From Tetrapyrgos nigripes (lineage: Eukaryota > Basidiomycota > Agaricomycetes > Agaricales > Campanellaceae): a DNA stretch of 64,000 bases. The translations under genes were made by a program, and so were the position numbers. Below, in pieces: positions 35,901 through 51,300 of this stretch. The notes beneath the pieces are model-generated. The model was not told the DNA's origin. It made no database searches and saw only the letters and a list, made by a program, of their open reading frames with translations. Position 1 is the first letter of the stretch. Every line of letters starts with the position of its first letter. The stretch covers positions 1-64,000 of the forward strand of contig JAACJM010000337.1 of assembly GCA_013368315.1 (NCBI GenBank), in the 5' to 3' direction.

Positions 35901-38900
35901 AGAGTCTTGAGCATGCGACTGAAGTTTATGCTCTACGAGTTGGACGTTAGAATACCGTCTGTAATAGTAGGCTGGATATACACACACTGCTTTTTTGTTT
36001 CCTAAATGACCTCTCCAAATGAGTCAACTCAAATTTCCGTGAAATGAGTTTTTGTCGAAGCCGTTCTTTGACTGCTAAGGCATTCAAACGCTTGTTGAGG
36101 TAAGCGTTGTTCTTCAGACAGCGAAAGTCTTCCCTTTTCGCCCCCAGCGACTTCTCCTTGGCAGCAAGTCTGTCTCAGGCCTGTTGTCGAGCTTGATGAG
36201 CCTTATTGAGCTCGTCATGAGCCATGACAGTCTGATACCATTGAGAATGCCCAGAAACTATCAAGTCCTCAAGATCCAATACTCTCCTCTCCAGAACATC
36301 TACGGCTTCACTAAGGCGTAATGCTTCCTGGACGGTAGCGTTGGCAGCTCCTTTCCGTTGGCCTATCGTGACGTTAACTGTCTGTCAGACAAGTTAAGAA
36401 GAGTGAGAAAAAGGCTTACGAGGCAAAGGCTTCATCTGAGCATCGACTTGGGCTTTCCATTGCTCCCGAAGATACTCCACACTGTGGTCGCTATCCCGTA
36501 GCTCTTTGGTAGCGTCTAGGAGGTGTCAGTTGCGTTGTTGCATTTTCGGCGCAACCAATGACCGGCGTTGAGTAGAACTTGTTGATTATGATGGTGTAAC
36601 TGAACATCAATGGTATAGAGTTGTAGGTAAAACTGTAAGATCGACATCAGGAGCAGAGAGCTAAGAAAAGAACTGCAACTCACCCCTACAACCCAAGTGT
36701 AAGCCACTAGATGATTCAGGCAACTCCAGCACCGTTCACAACCTTCTCCATTGCAAAGCCCAAACCCACAGCATTTCTTAGGGTGATATATGATCTGGCA
36801 TGCCCAGATGTGTCCATAGGCATGGAATACAGACACTCCCCATATGATACAGGGAAGATACTCCTTGAGCAAACCCCACTTCAAACAGCTTCGCTCAGTC
36901 TGGCAGCCTATATCATAGAGGATGCCAACGGTCCACTCTTCTGGAAGTTCTACAAACACGCCCAGTTCTATGCTGACTACCCTGACGACCACGTCTTCCT
37001 GATGGCCAGCATCACTCCCTCCTTCACTTCCCAGCTCCATCCTCCTCCCAACTTCCCTTATATCGAAACCACCTCCCCCCATGAACACGTGAAATGGCGA
37101 ATCGCCCTTGAAGTAGCACCTGTGTTGGCAGAAGACTTGCTTCATGCCATTTACGAAGGGGATCCTGGTCTCAACATGACCATCAGTATTTCTGAACGAG
37201 GGGAGGGTACTGTCTACTCTTCTTTGGGAGAGGAGATACAGAGGGTGAATATTGGTTCAACTGAGTCTGTGGCATTCACATCAGCCTTGTGGGCATGGGA
37301 CTGGGAAGAGAAAGCCCTTGACGAGCACTGGGAAAGTGAGTTTTGGTTGTTCTTCGGTAATGAACTGTAATTACTCACCTGATAGCTCAGAAATCCATCG
37401 GATTCATTGTGAGGGTCTAGAATTCTGGGAACTGATATTGTCAGCACCAGGAGGAGAGGATCGTAGTGTGTACCCACCCATTTTTATCTCTTTCTTGTCT
37501 ATTCTGACGAGCGTTACAGGTGGATGTTCAGTAGTCGCAGCACATCTTGCCAGGCTTGGTCTTGGTTTAAAACCGTTCCCAAGGAAGAGACTAACTCCAG
37601 CGGCGACCAAGCTGCAAGACCCGACTCCGATCCTGAGTAGTACGGTTTCCCGACTGTGTAGTTTAACGTCGTCCCAGACGACTTTTCCCTACTTTGTTCC
37701 CTGCCAGTCTCCCTTCCCAATGTCCCCTGTACATAATCAGTAGCGTAGTTTAATGTCATCTCAGATGGGTCTCTATGTCCAGGCTTTGCACTAGAAGATA
37801 CATCTATTCTTGATCAAATAATATACACAATCTGCCTATATCTACACCAAAAAGAATTGTGATATCGATATAAAAGTCTACAGCAAGCAAGACAAAACCC
37901 GAAAATGTACAGTACAGTAAAGTCTGAAATCAGTCCATGTCCTCATCCTCATCCTCATCCTCATCCCTATCCATGTCCTCTGGATCTGCCTTCTTTTTCC
38001 CCTTGTGGTCGCTTTTCTTCTGCTGTCTATGCGTCGCCTGCTTCTTGTCCCTGCCGTCACATTTCTTCGCTGGAGTAGATGTTCCCTCCCTCTCGATCTC
38101 CTCATCCTCGGCCTCCTTGTTCTTCTTCTGCCTTTTGCATTCACATTTCTTCTGCTGCCTCCCCAATGTCCTTTCCAACTCTTCTCGCCTACTCTTGACC
38201 CAACTGTTCCACTTATTGTTTGGATCTATGGGCCCAGTTGACAAGCAATCCTTCCCCTCAATTTCCAGCTGCTCATCCAAGATTTCTTCCTGAGGAGTTT
38301 TCCAGTTCTTGAACGTGGCTACAATTATCACTGGTACTGTTTGGTGGGTTTCGTTGTCGACCTTGTGAAAGAGACGTCAGGCATACTTGCCAACATGGGG
38401 TCCGGCAACGATGAGGATACCTTGCATATGTGTGGTTGGCTTCACATCGTATGGTGTCACGTCTTCAGGCTCTGCGAACCAGCCTGCAGGTTTGCCGTAC
38501 TTGACCCACACTTTCTTCTGGTAAACATGAAGAGTAGCATGTACCCGATCTTTCGCTGGTCTATGTCCCTTTCTGGGTTTGTAGTCAGCGAAAATCGTAC
38601 ACCCTTCAAGTACCGGGATCATCCAGGGTATTTGAGGCTTCAGTAGTGGTAGATCCAACTCTGAGAAGGAAGGGTCCCATGCACCACCATCACGAGCTAT
38701 TTCCTCATCATCAGGTGGCAATGGAGTTTGAGCTTGGGGAGGGGGGATCACGATAGCTTTGCGGATCTCAATTTGTCGAACACGAAACTTGGGCTAGTAA
38801 TATAGCTGCTGGCCTTGTAGCGGATACGCTTCTGTGAGGCCTTTGCCAGTCCTGTTCATAAAGTTAATGAGTCAAATAATGTGAGAAGGAAGGTGCCTAC

Positions 38901-39281
38901 TCACCCAGCATCGCGAACCCAGCTATAGTCCACTTCAAGTTTGTAGCCAGTCCCTTGGTGATACGTTGCGATTTGATCGAAAGCGATGAAAAGGTGTAAA
39001 CCGCTAGGGTACGCATCCTTGCCATCTTGAAGTTTAAGGCCTTCCCCACGTCTGACGTCAAAGACTGATGCTTGGTATGTCTTCATCGGTCCCCAGATGA
39101 CAAGGATACGGACATTCTTCCAGGGTGCGTCAGGTGTCTTCATCTCGCGCAGTTGCTTCTGTTTAGCTTGCACTGCCAAGTGCACCTGTCAAGGTTGTCG
39201 GTACACTCAATAACCACCCAAGTCACACAATACAAGAAAGTCGGTTTCAAGAGAATAGATTGGTTAAAAGAGACAGAGAAG

Positions 39282-39319
<38 letters not shown>

Positions 39320-42300
39320 TAAGCTGACTAGGCTCTACACTGCGTAGTAGTAGTACGGAGCGGAGACAAAGTGAACGAACTAAGGAGTAGGTTACAAAGA
39401 TCACAGGTATATAAGTAAAATATGAACAGATGGGAAAAAGTAAGTAATAATAGACAGTATCATGTGGAAACGTCAAAGGCGAGAGAGTAATGAGTTAAAT
39501 ATGGATAGATGAAGGTACTGGGATCATAAGGAATGATTGACAGTGGGAATATCCGTGGAGATAGAAAGCAGAGGAAATAAGAGTATGAGTCATAGATCTG
39601 TAGAGATGGTAACTATAGACGATGATGGAAAATGGTTGATGTTTATGGGGTTAAAAGTAGATAGAGTGGGAAATAGGTAGTAAAGGGAAAAGAATAGAAA
39701 GGAAATGAATAGGCAGGGAACGATTCATGACAGCACCTTAACTCTAGCCATCTCGACTATTTCATCGTAGTTTATACCCCTCCAGTTGTCTGAGGTGAAA
39801 TCACGGAGCCGGACCGAGATCTCCCAGTCTATGTCCTTGTCCCAGTTCGCTTCATAGAACTCCTGTTGTAGCAGTGGCAGGAGAGGGAGTACGTCCTTCA
39901 GGGGCATCTTCGACCTGTGTTTGGAAGGGGTGTTAAGTCACATTGCCAAAAAGAAATAAAAGAACAGAAGATGCACTCACTACAACTTGACCACCTCGTC
40001 ATGTCTCAGGAACACCGTTTCATTCAGCAAGGGGAAAAACACTTCCAACTTGGTATATGGGTTTGGGGGGAAGACGTTCCTCACATAGCCTGTGCAGTTG
40101 GCATACTTCTGCGCGGTCCTGATGACAGAGACCTGTTCATTGATCCACAAGACTTGACGAGAACCATCTCCATCTCGAGGACCGGCAAGTCTGCAGGAAT
40201 TGACATGGACATTGTAGGTCTGGCCGGAAGAAATTAGCTCTCTATCTTCCAAGTAAAAAACCTAAATAAATACAACTTGCCTTGAAGTCGGCCAATCTGT
40301 GAGTCTGGATGTAGAAAGTCAACCATCTAATGCAAAGATCCCAGATAAGAAAAAACGAAACTTGCCTTCTGGTCTAGATGGCCATCCATCTCAACGATAC
40401 TGCAACTGTCACCAGAGATGTCAGATATGACCCCAAAGATGGAATGCCCTTCAACAGTAGCCAAAACGTTGTCGGTGCAGCAGAACCGTTTGCGAATGTT
40501 GTGTTTATCCACCCACTCCTCACTGTGAGTGAGGTCTAGGTATGAGACCAGGCATTGCTCCTCGTTGACTTCCTTCACCGTTCCTGGTCTGATCAAAATT
40601 CGTTCTATTACTTTCTCCTTGTGTACAGCCATCACCTCCTCCACCTCCTTGCATTTCTGAGCTATCTTCATCAAGCGCTGGCAGTCAGATTCATTTGACA
40701 GGGAATCTATGCCTGAGGACTCTTCGCCACTTGCGCGGTACATTGTGTTCTTCTGCTTCTGACCTTGTTCTTCTAGACATGCACCGGCTGGTATCAGCCC
40801 ATCCTTCACTAGTCTCTGCAAGCTCTCAACTTGTTCCCCCAGCTCAAATTTCCAGTTGGACGGTATGGGAAGAGGATGAGCTGTAATCAGTGTATGTCCA
40901 CTTTCCATGAAAAGAATTCTCAAGTCAGAGGAGACATGAAGATCGCTATAGCTGACCGAGCTGAGGTTGAAAGCCTTCAGCAATAAACCATTCCCGTAGT
41001 GCAGACCGTCTTCGCCATGTCCAGTCATCAGCACCCTTCCCGTTCTCTCTCTGGCAAGCTGCAATGTACCACAGCCACCCCTGGCCTTCCGTTTTTCTCC
41101 CGGCAACTGAGATCGAGACCGAGGAACGAGGAGACAGAGCAACCGATGGGAAGGACCAGAATGTTCTCGTTTGACCACCAATGCAGGGTCTCCTGCATAT
41201 ATCCCCTTCCTCACCCTCACCCAAGTCTTTGGTTTGATACATGAAGGGGTCCAGCTCATCATCTGACCCATCTCTTCCACAGAGACAGGTTCCAGGATGG
41301 GGAGACCAGTCTGACTGCGCTTGACGCATTCCCGACTTTGAAGAAAATCTCTAAAAGGTACCGTCCTGGCGAAAGAGAGATGTAAACCAGGCTCAGCATC
41401 AATGTAAACCCAGCCAGATACACCAGGAAAGCACGTTGTGGAACGGATGAGAGACTTGGGGATGGCCAATGTACCTGTAGTGCTGTTAACTGTGGAAGAT
41501 GCTGTAGACGATGAAGATGCAGATGGGGGTATAACTCTGGACGAGGTCAAAGAAGTTGCAGTGATGGTAGATGGCAAAGGTGAAGCTCTGGACAAGGTCG
41601 AAGAAGTTGCAGTGATGGTAGACAGCAATGGTGTAGCTCTGGACGAGGTCAAAGAAGTTGCAGTGATGGTAGACGGCAACGGTGTAGCTCTGGACGAGGT
41701 CGCAGTAGTTGCGGTGGTGATAGCAGAACCGGTTGTGGAGAATTGGGAAAAGATAGAACTGACAGGACTGGTGAAGGGGGTAGCTCAAGAATCTGGAGTT
41801 GCGGTGGTGGTGGTGGAGGAACCAGTTGTGGAGGATTGGGAAAAGCTAGAACTGACAGGACTGGTGAAGGGGGTAGCTCGAGATTCTGGAACAGGAGTCG
41901 TCCCTGTCCTCAACCAGTCAGCGTCCTCAATAATTTCTGACTTCATTGACGGCAGGAATAGTGGCTCCTTCATAGAGTCAACGTCAATGACCTCATGAGA
42001 TCCAGCAAGACCCCGGTTGCTGGTAGAAGTGATGAGAGAGACTGGTGGAGAGGGTGAAACATGGGGAAGGGTAGAAGTGGACACTGTTGTGCCCGAGGAT
42101 GGTGAAGAACCTGGGGCGACTTGGGTGGAGGTGTTGGCTCTGGTATTCGAGAACCAGTGATTGACTTGACCGAATATCGAAGTAGTCGGTTTAGGAGCAG
42201 AAGTGGGAGGAAGCTGTAAGCTGTTATCCATCAACCACTGCTGTTCTAGCTGATTAATGGAATCCAGAGCTGGAAGGAGGCCATCATCATCTTCCACCAT

Positions 42301-45300
42301 CGTGGCTGAGACGGCAGCATCCCAGTCTTCAGCTCGGTAATTCTGCTTCATGATAGACTCCAGCTCATGATGTATTTGAGGGATTTCCATGCCAGACTGA
42401 AGAGCACGTCGAACAGCCTCAAATCCCTGATGATAACAAGAAACGTGTGAATTTGAAGGAGTTGGAGCTGGGGCTGGAGACGATGGCGACTACTATCAGT
42501 TTTGAGTGTGCGAGGAGTAGGGGTCGGAATTGGGTCAAGCTTCTGGGTGTCATCAGGAACAGGAGAAGCGAAACGCTCATACAGAGCGGACACTAGCTCA
42601 AATTTGGAACCTGGCTGCACCAAAAAGTCAGTATGAGATATATAAAAAGAGATGTTGCTCACTTTACATTTGATACACCAAAAGGCAGGGGGTTCGGGTC
42701 TCTCAGCATCAGCAGATGTAGCATCTCATCACTGAGACCCCCATCAGCAGATGACATTACTTGAGCTGGAGAGGACGAGACTTTTGCACGGGTCTTGCTG
42801 CGTTCGACAAATGCGTCCCAGTGTTTGGCCTCTGCTTGTTCTGCTTGGGCAGCAATGTCATCTGCATCTTCATCGTGAAAGGCTGTGTGCATAGATTATT
42901 ATTTACTAACAGAGCGTAGAGAACAAAAGACTTACCTTCTTCACTGTACCATCTAGGATCCCCTGCCTCCTCCTCCTCCTCCTCGCTGTCATTGATGAGC
43001 AGCGGGTCTTCGCTGTCTAATTCGCCATCTTCTTCATCGTCTCAGGAGACTACGGCTTGGGTATCGATAAACGGATTCATGGCGTGCAGCCTATTGATAT
43101 ACAGATCGTCAGCATAACATTTAACAATATCTATAGCAGAAGAAGTAAAAATTTGGGATGACTTAATGGCCTTTTTGGCCAGGCAATATCATTCATATTC
43201 ATTCTAACTAACTATTCTACATATACGAATCATACTAGGGACTGACATACTTACGGGGAGGAGGAGGAGGAGGCAGGGTTTGCAACCTACGAGAGCGTTG
43301 AAGAGAAGTTAGAAAAGATTATTAAGCAAGTGACGCACGCAGTGTATAGGGCATGGACAGCGAAGATTCTTCAACATGTTTTGGGTGCTTGGACAGCGCT
43401 TAATCCTATTTTTAGATTAAGCGCTGTCCAAGCACCTAAAACATGTTGAAGAATCTTCACCGTCCATGCCCTATACACTGCGTGCATCACTTGCTTAGTA
43501 ATCTTTTCCATCTTCTTCAAGTTCTATCATCGTTGTGTACAACAAGGTCAAACCCTTCCCCACCAACTCCTCCTCCTCCTTAACGCTGGGCCAGCCAGAG
43601 TACATAGTCTCTTGGTGAGTTTTGTATTGGTGAGTGGCCTCTACATCGTTTCACGCACTCACTAACATTGGTTATAGTACGGGAGTTGTTATCGTTGCGT
43701 ACGATGAGTTCAAACCCTTCCCCACTGACTTCTCCTCCTTGACGCTGGGTCTCCTGGTGAGTTCTGTATTCGTGAGTGGCCTCTACATCATTTCCCGCAC
43801 TCACTAACATTTGGTTATAGGGACTTGTTTCACTGGAGTCGTTATCGTTGTGTACGAGAGGTCAAACCCTTCCCCACCAACTCCTCTTTAATGCTGGGCC
43901 AACCAGAGTACATGGTCTCCCAGTGACTGTATTAGTGAGTACCTTCTGCTTCTTTTCTGCACTCATTAATATTTGGTTATAGGGACTTGTTTTGATGGGA
44001 GTTGTTGTTCTCCTGACCCCATCCTGCACTGACTCCTCATCCTTTGACGCTGGGCCAGCCAGCGTGCATGGTCTCCTGGTGAATGTATTAGTGAGTAGCT
44101 TCTGCTCTGTTTCTTTCCCCACACTCACTAACATTTGGTTATAGGGACTTGTTTGGATGGAGTCGTTGTTCTCCTGTCCCATGTTGTCGTAATAGACAGC
44201 TCCTAACTTGGACTCTTGTTGTGGTGTGGACTCCTGGTGCATAGCGTCAATCTCAGCGTGATATATACATTCTTATCCTCTTTCTCAGATTTGCGTACTC
44301 TATTTGTGGCTTGTCCTCATTGGCACTGTTGTATGGAGAGTAGTGCTATCCTTGTCGAAATGTCATGCTCGTTTGTAGGGTGGATTGTAGCCTGTATCGC
44401 TTTCTGTGTAGTATATAGAGTATAATAACCGTGTTTTGCTACTTGTACTGAGGCCAGTAGTTAAATATATACTGTAACGGTGTGAGACGGTCTAGCCAAG
44501 GTCTAGACCAGACCCGACACATCATTATTATCATATCTGGTACCCCTCGCCATTACCATATTACGTCTAGCCAAGGTCTAGACCGACCCAACACATTGTT
44601 ATTACCATATGACTGCGTCCGCAAAGACGTCAAACTACCCTCGGCGTAGAGCTTGAAGGAGTCCGAAAAGACGTTAAACTAGTGGGAATACCTGGCTTTG
44701 TCCGCTAAAGACGTTAAACTACCCTCAGCGCAGAGCTTGGAGGAGTCCGAAAAGACGTTAAACTATTGGGAATATCTGGCTTCATCCGCAAAGAAGTTAA
44801 ACTACCCTCAGCGTAGAGCCTGGAGGAGTCTGAAAAGATGTTAAACTATGCAATACACGCAAAGACGTTAAACTATGCAGGGAATATCGACTGAGACTAG
44901 GTATCAATCTATGACAATGGGATCAGTGCGTGCCCCCGTCCCACTCAGCATCTTTCCCTGCAACCAAACAATGCGAGTGGCCCCTATAGTAGTGGTGAGC
45001 ACAGCTATTATTCTCTAGTGTAAAAGGAACTCACTAGTCTTTCTTTCGAAGTCTTTAATTTCAGCTCGGACACGGACAAGCTTACAGATCCCTTCTATGC
45101 AAATGAGAAGATAGGGTGAGTAAGAATTAGTTTTTTCAGTAAGTTAAGGCTCACCCTCATCCAGAGTTAACCGGTTCCTGCTCAGACTCAGAGTGTCCCT
45201 CAAGACTTCGCATAACGCTGCTGGAGGAGCATTTGCTCGACGACGAATATGAACCCGCATCGGGTGCTGATGTCGCAATGGTGACAGTTGATGGAGAGCA

Positions 45301-48300
45301 CACCTCATGGAGACAAGAACCTATCTCGCCATGGGCGCAGACAACTAGCTCGGTGAATATCTTCAGATTGATCTCTGCGCGGATCATGAACTTGGCTTGT
45401 AGTTCTGGGTTTCATGAGGTGAGGAAGGCAGGCGGACGTGGAGGTTGGACGACAAGTTGGAGGAATGGTTGAGTAGGGGTGTGGTAGTGAGAGGGTTCGT
45501 AGGGATGAGGCATGTTGCAGATGGGGGCAGAGTAGGAGGATGTCACGCAGATGTAGACAGTCCAGAACTCGTGAGTATTTACCTGCTGGATTCGCGACTC
45601 AATTTTGTTCCTAATCTAGTAGTTTAAGGCAGCAAAACATTCGGGTTCTCGTGAGTATGTTCTGACTCTCATTGTTGATTGAAATTAATCTCATTTCCCT
45701 TTTTTCTACTAGCAGGGTTACTTGGTGAATATAGCCTGAAATCCCTTGGGTTGGTCACTGGGTACTCATGAGTATGTTGTGACGTTCATTGTCAATTGAT
45801 ATCAATTTTCTTTTGTTCTACAACCCGGGCTAATTGGGAAATACGGCCTCTAAGATAACCAAGATCTTAGTTGATATTGTCCTGCGTCCTGCAAACTTGA
45901 ATCTTTAACGATGCCTATGACAACACACTCAAAAGCATGGTGTGGTGAGGATTCTGACTGTACATGGATTATCTGTGGTGGCTTGTGCTCATCTGGCAGG
46001 TCTAATTCTCACCTTACAGCTATGAAACAACCTGCCATGAAACGTAGCGACACTAAAATAGTCAAGAAAGCTGGTGGAGACAAGCTTCCTGGTGAGTTCG
46101 GTTTCAAGCTCAGTCTACTCCTCTATTCATGATTTTGCCAGCGAGAGAAACCTGTTCGATGAAGTCCAAGAACATGGCAAAGCAAGTCTCAGTCGTGATC
46201 CCCGTCCCCACTGATAGAAAGAAGACACAAGCCAAGTCAGCTAAGAGAGCTGCTCGGAAACAGCCTGCTGACAACGAACTCACTGAACCGACTCAGGAGG
46301 CCCCTGTGTACTCAGCGTCTGTGACCCTGCCTTCTCCATCACAGAAAACTGGTCAAGAAGACGTGTCTCCAGGGCCTACTCCACCACTTTACCCTCTGAC
46401 CCCACCTTCTCCATCCCAGAAAACCGGTCAAGAAGACATGTCTCCAGGGCCTACTCCACCACCTTACCCTCCTTCAGTATCACAGATAGCCCGCTTCCGA
46501 CCATCTCAAAGGCTTTCCATTATGGCCTTGTCTGCTCTGTCTTCACCTCCCCCTTCTCCTACTCCTGCTCACAGTGAGGTCGGACTTGAGTCTACCTCCC
46601 AGCCCAAGAAGCTGTCGTGCCTGGAGTTCTCAGTTTTGACACTCCTCCTCAGACCATCCGGGGATTAATCGAGGCTCTCGTCAAGGCCACTGACACAATA
46701 TATGAGCACGCTGGTCGTGAATTCCCTCTGGGTGATCAAGACATAGAGGGCATGCTGAGGAAAGTCAGAGCAGCAATGGCACCATGGGATTGGTGGCCAC
46801 ATGAGCAGTTGATGGCTGCTGCTTCAGCTGTTGTGAAGTTAGAGGACACGGAGACACCAGAAGCAGTAGAGGAGCAGGCGTTTCCCTATGTAAACGATGT
46901 GTGGCTTGCCTACGGAATCATGGAGGAATACCTCAAGGAAAATTTTCCTCACGCTTACAACGAAGAAGACAGGATGGAAGGCCTCGCAGACCGAGTTGAT
47001 GAGGGTCAAGACAGACACGCTGAGCGACGAGAAGTAGACAAGGGAGAAGGAGATCAGGAAGCCAGAGCTATACAAGTTCTTCGCAACCATGCAGAGAGTG
47101 AAGCCGGGCCATTAGAGATCACTGCCCAATTGGAGGAGATCTTTGATGGAAAGGTTGACCCTGCCTGGACTCATGCGGTGGATGTAGCCACGGCTGAGGA
47201 CAAGGACGATAAGGACGGCCCCAAATGCCTTGAGGAATACATTGCCAGGGTATTTCCCAGCTACTTTGGAAAGGATTCTCCTCTTTTGAGGCCTCATCGT
47301 TCAGCAGCAGAGGGTGTTAACTACTCCCCGGTGGTCAGCACCCAGGATGATGAAGGCGGGAATCTCATGGATGACCATGAGGGTTCTTCCAACTACGGGG
47401 AGGATATGAGAAGAGCAGAGGACTTGGAGAAAAAGCAGAAAGAATGTAGGAAGAAGATTAAGCGAGCGAACGAAGGTGAAGGTGAAGGCCAGGGCGACGG
47501 TACCACGACGACAAGGATGAAGAAGAAGATCCTCCCGTTACTGCCAGATGACGTCGTGGGGCTAAAGGTCCTAAGGCAATGAGGCCCTTTGGTGGGTCAA
47601 ACAAGAAGAGAAAGCAGCTGAAGCAGAGGTCGACTGGGGATGACCAGCAGAGTACTGAAGCTACCGGTGGAAATATGGATGACGAAGATGCAGAGGACTA
47701 TGACACAGAGGACTATGCCACAGGGCTAGTTCCTGCTGAGATGAAAGCGGAGGTTTGGGCAGCTAGAGCAAACTATGAGAAGAGGATGGAAGATATTGCC
47801 AGCAAAAACAACCAACCTGTGCAGACTGCATATCGTGAGGTGGGAGAATCGGTCATCCATTCCCGGAATCCAAATCTCTGGAACATATTCCAGAAGTGGT
47901 TTGTGGCAACCGACAGAAACAATCAGAGTGTGCCAATGGGAGGTATGTCTTTAAACTCTCTGAATGATCAACGATACTGATGAAGGATCCAGTGAACCCT
48001 TCCACTTACCTTGGTGAGGAATGGGAGAAGTTTCGTAAAGAGAAACTCAGCGATGAGTGGGAAAAGACAGAGAAACAGGAAGAGGAGTTTGCTTTTCTCT
48101 GGGAATGGCATTCGCTGCGGTACAGCTCGGACCCCAAGCAGAGTGGAGGACCGACGAAGGCCAATGTCAAGTCAGTGGCTACTGCTGTGAGGAATTTGGT
48201 GAGTGCGCAGTAGTTCAGTTTTGGAGTCTCGTTTGCTGATTAGCTTCGGATTGACAAGGGAAAGCAAGCCACCTTGAATCGCAATATCTGGGTGGTAAGC

Positions 48301-51300
48301 TTTGTGATAGACCCCAAGAACCACAACAACAGCGTGATGACGGGCTAGGGGAAAGAATTTGAGGCCATGAAGATGTCTTATCCGACGCAGGTCAGTCAGC
48401 AGCTTCAGGATCTTGCTGTGCTGTTGGGTAGTGAACACATCAAAGCTCAGATTGCATCTAACGTCCCAGACGCTCTCTGCCAGTTAGTTCTGATGGGAGA
48501 GGCTGTTAATGGCAATTGAGAGCGAGATCAGACATTCCTGAAGGAGATGTTGCTCTACGATATTGGTGAGTGCTCTTTCATGTTTTCTTACCAAGGCTTA
48601 TGCATCATTATTCAAAGCACAAGTCTGTCCTTCTCTGACCCAAAAGAAGTTTCTGTGGGGTACCTTCGCAGACTGGGCTTACTGAAACCAAGTCCACATT
48701 ATTAACTGGGAGGATGGCTTCAAATCTCCGGGAAACAATCTCACAAACATGTCCATGGCTATTGCTCAAGCAGGTGGCAGTCCACTTACCGCTAAGCGCA
48801 TCGAGGAGTGCCACTGGTACTTGGAGGCATGGGCATGGAAGGAAAATGCAGTGCCACCTGAAGCCATAACTGAGAAAGCTGTATGACTGGTCTCTTGGAC
48901 GGAAGGTGGGTCTTCTTTTTGGTCATTTGTATCTTAAAGCTCACTCAGTCACTCACAGAGGAGAGAGAGTTAGACGATGATAAGCAGAAGGACGTAGCTT
49001 TGGTAACTAGCATCAGCGGAAAAACACTGACAGCAGTGTTGAACTCAAACGCTTGGAAGAAGATCAACGCCAGCAATGCCGAAGACGAACGCCCCGGAAA
49101 AACCGTCCAAACAGCGCTCTAAGACCAAACCTGGGAAGATGGCTCGCTCACACAGTTCTGCAGCTGTAGCTGAAGAGACTCAGGCGCATACCTCCCCAGC
49201 GGAAACACCTCATGAGTTCCCTATTCAGGAGAACTGGGAAATTTTTCAATTTGGAGAGGACGAGGAAGAGCAGGATGACCTTTCTCCTGAGGATGAAGAT
49301 GGGGACGAGAGACTTGTTCTTCGTGTTTGTCTCCACACTGAGCCGAGTCCATTCTCTTCTCCACGGGACGAACATGTCCAGCATCGGGGGCCAGGCCTTA
49401 ATCTACACGATGATCAGGACAAGTACTTGCAGAGCAGCGTTTACGACTACGAGACAGATGAACAGGCGATGTCTGAGGGCCCACTCTTCTCATCCGACGA
49501 CTACAGTATTATCCCAGAACCAGAAATCAACACTGATGCGCGTTACATTTGGCGTTCTCATCCTTCCTGGTCCTCTGACCAACATCTCTCCCCTTCCTCA
49601 TATCCTTCTACCTCCCATGTGACAGGACAGTCAAGCCTGATACAACCTCGTCAAGTGGTGCACTATCCTTCCTCTCATTATGCTGCACGATACCAGTCAG
49701 GACAAAGCAGGCCTGGCCTGTCGTCTCATTGCCGAGAAGGCTATTATCAACGGGACAACACCAGGTCACCTCACGTTGGAGAACATCGTAAACTGGTGGA
49801 TCAGAGAGAAGATGATAGTGACATGAGGCCAGTCAAGAAGCAGAAGGTCGTGTTTGGTGATAACATTGACTTGCATGCCGATGGAGGAAAAGGTAAGGGA
49901 AAAGGGAGGGCTAGGCCTGTGACTCCCATCTGCAGACCGGTTAACAACGGCCGAGGAGGCACCCACTTCAAACAAGCTGGAAAGGACAAGGTGTAGCTGT
50001 ACAACAGAATTTATTTTTTTTACAATGCTCAATAATGTATATTTCTCAAACCAATGATATGATTTATTACAGCCTATAATCTTATTGGAAGAATTGATAA
50101 ACTTAACCAAAGTTTTAAGTCGGTATGATAGCTTCTGCTGGTGCACACTGGTAGCTGCCTGATCAGCAAAGACATACTGGTAGCTACCGGCTACACACTG
50201 GTAGTTGCCTGATCAGCGAAGACATACCAGTAGCTACTGGCTACACACTGGTAGCTGCCTAGGTCTGCAGGGAAGTGCACGGTAGCTACCTGGTAACTGC
50301 TGGATAAATGAAGAGAGATGGTAGCTACCTGGTACCACACCGGTAGGTACTGGAACTTTTGAGGGAGACAGGGAACTACCTGGTAGATACCAGGTAGCTA
50401 CCTAAACTTCTGGGGGGAGAGGTTTGGCACCTGGCCTCATGTCTTGATGTATTTCAAATGGACCTGCTTCTGATTGTTGTATTATATCTCCTATAGGACT
50501 GCCAGAAGGTATTAAAAGGGTTTTTATCAACAAGCAATGGAAGACCTTGAAGGCTTCATGTTTAGATATATTCCCAATATACTTATAGGACTACAAATAT
50601 CTAGAACTATAAGTCCTCTTGATTGTTGTGTTTACATTTCATAACAGAATTCTTGAATTCTATTGGTGCTTCACATTATTTTTGAAGGTCAAAATCCTTT
50701 AAATTTGTTAGAGCGAGACATTCTCAGACAAGCAAATTCAACTGTTTATAAGATCTATCTACAAATGAAATATTAAAAGTATTGTGTAATATGTCCCCCG
50801 CAGGAATAAGTTCAATAAATCCCTCACTACCAGAATTCTTGAATTCTGTTGATGTGATGCCTGACATTATTTCTGGAGGTCAAAATTCTTTAAGATTGTT
50901 AGCATGAGAAGTCCTGTTTATAAGATCTATCTACAAAGTAAGTATTAAAAATATTGTGTAATATGACCACCACAATAAATCCCTGCAATATAAGCACAAT
51001 GCAGGCCAAAAAAAAAAAAGAAAAGGACCCCGGACACCCTGTGACAGTGTCACAATGCTGGTAGCTACCTGTACACTACCAGACTATACCAGGTAGTGCC
51101 AGGCTACCTCTGGGTAGCCAAACTTCAGGCTACCAGAACAGCTCTGGGTAGCTACCACTTAACTGCCATATGTATATAGCCTTGGATAGCCAACCTGGTA
51201 TTTGGGGCCTAATAGGCTGCTTAGGTCATAGGTAGTAAGCAGCCTAACTAGGCCCAGTTGGGTAGGTGCCTGAGGTGATCAATCTCAGGAAGACTGGTAT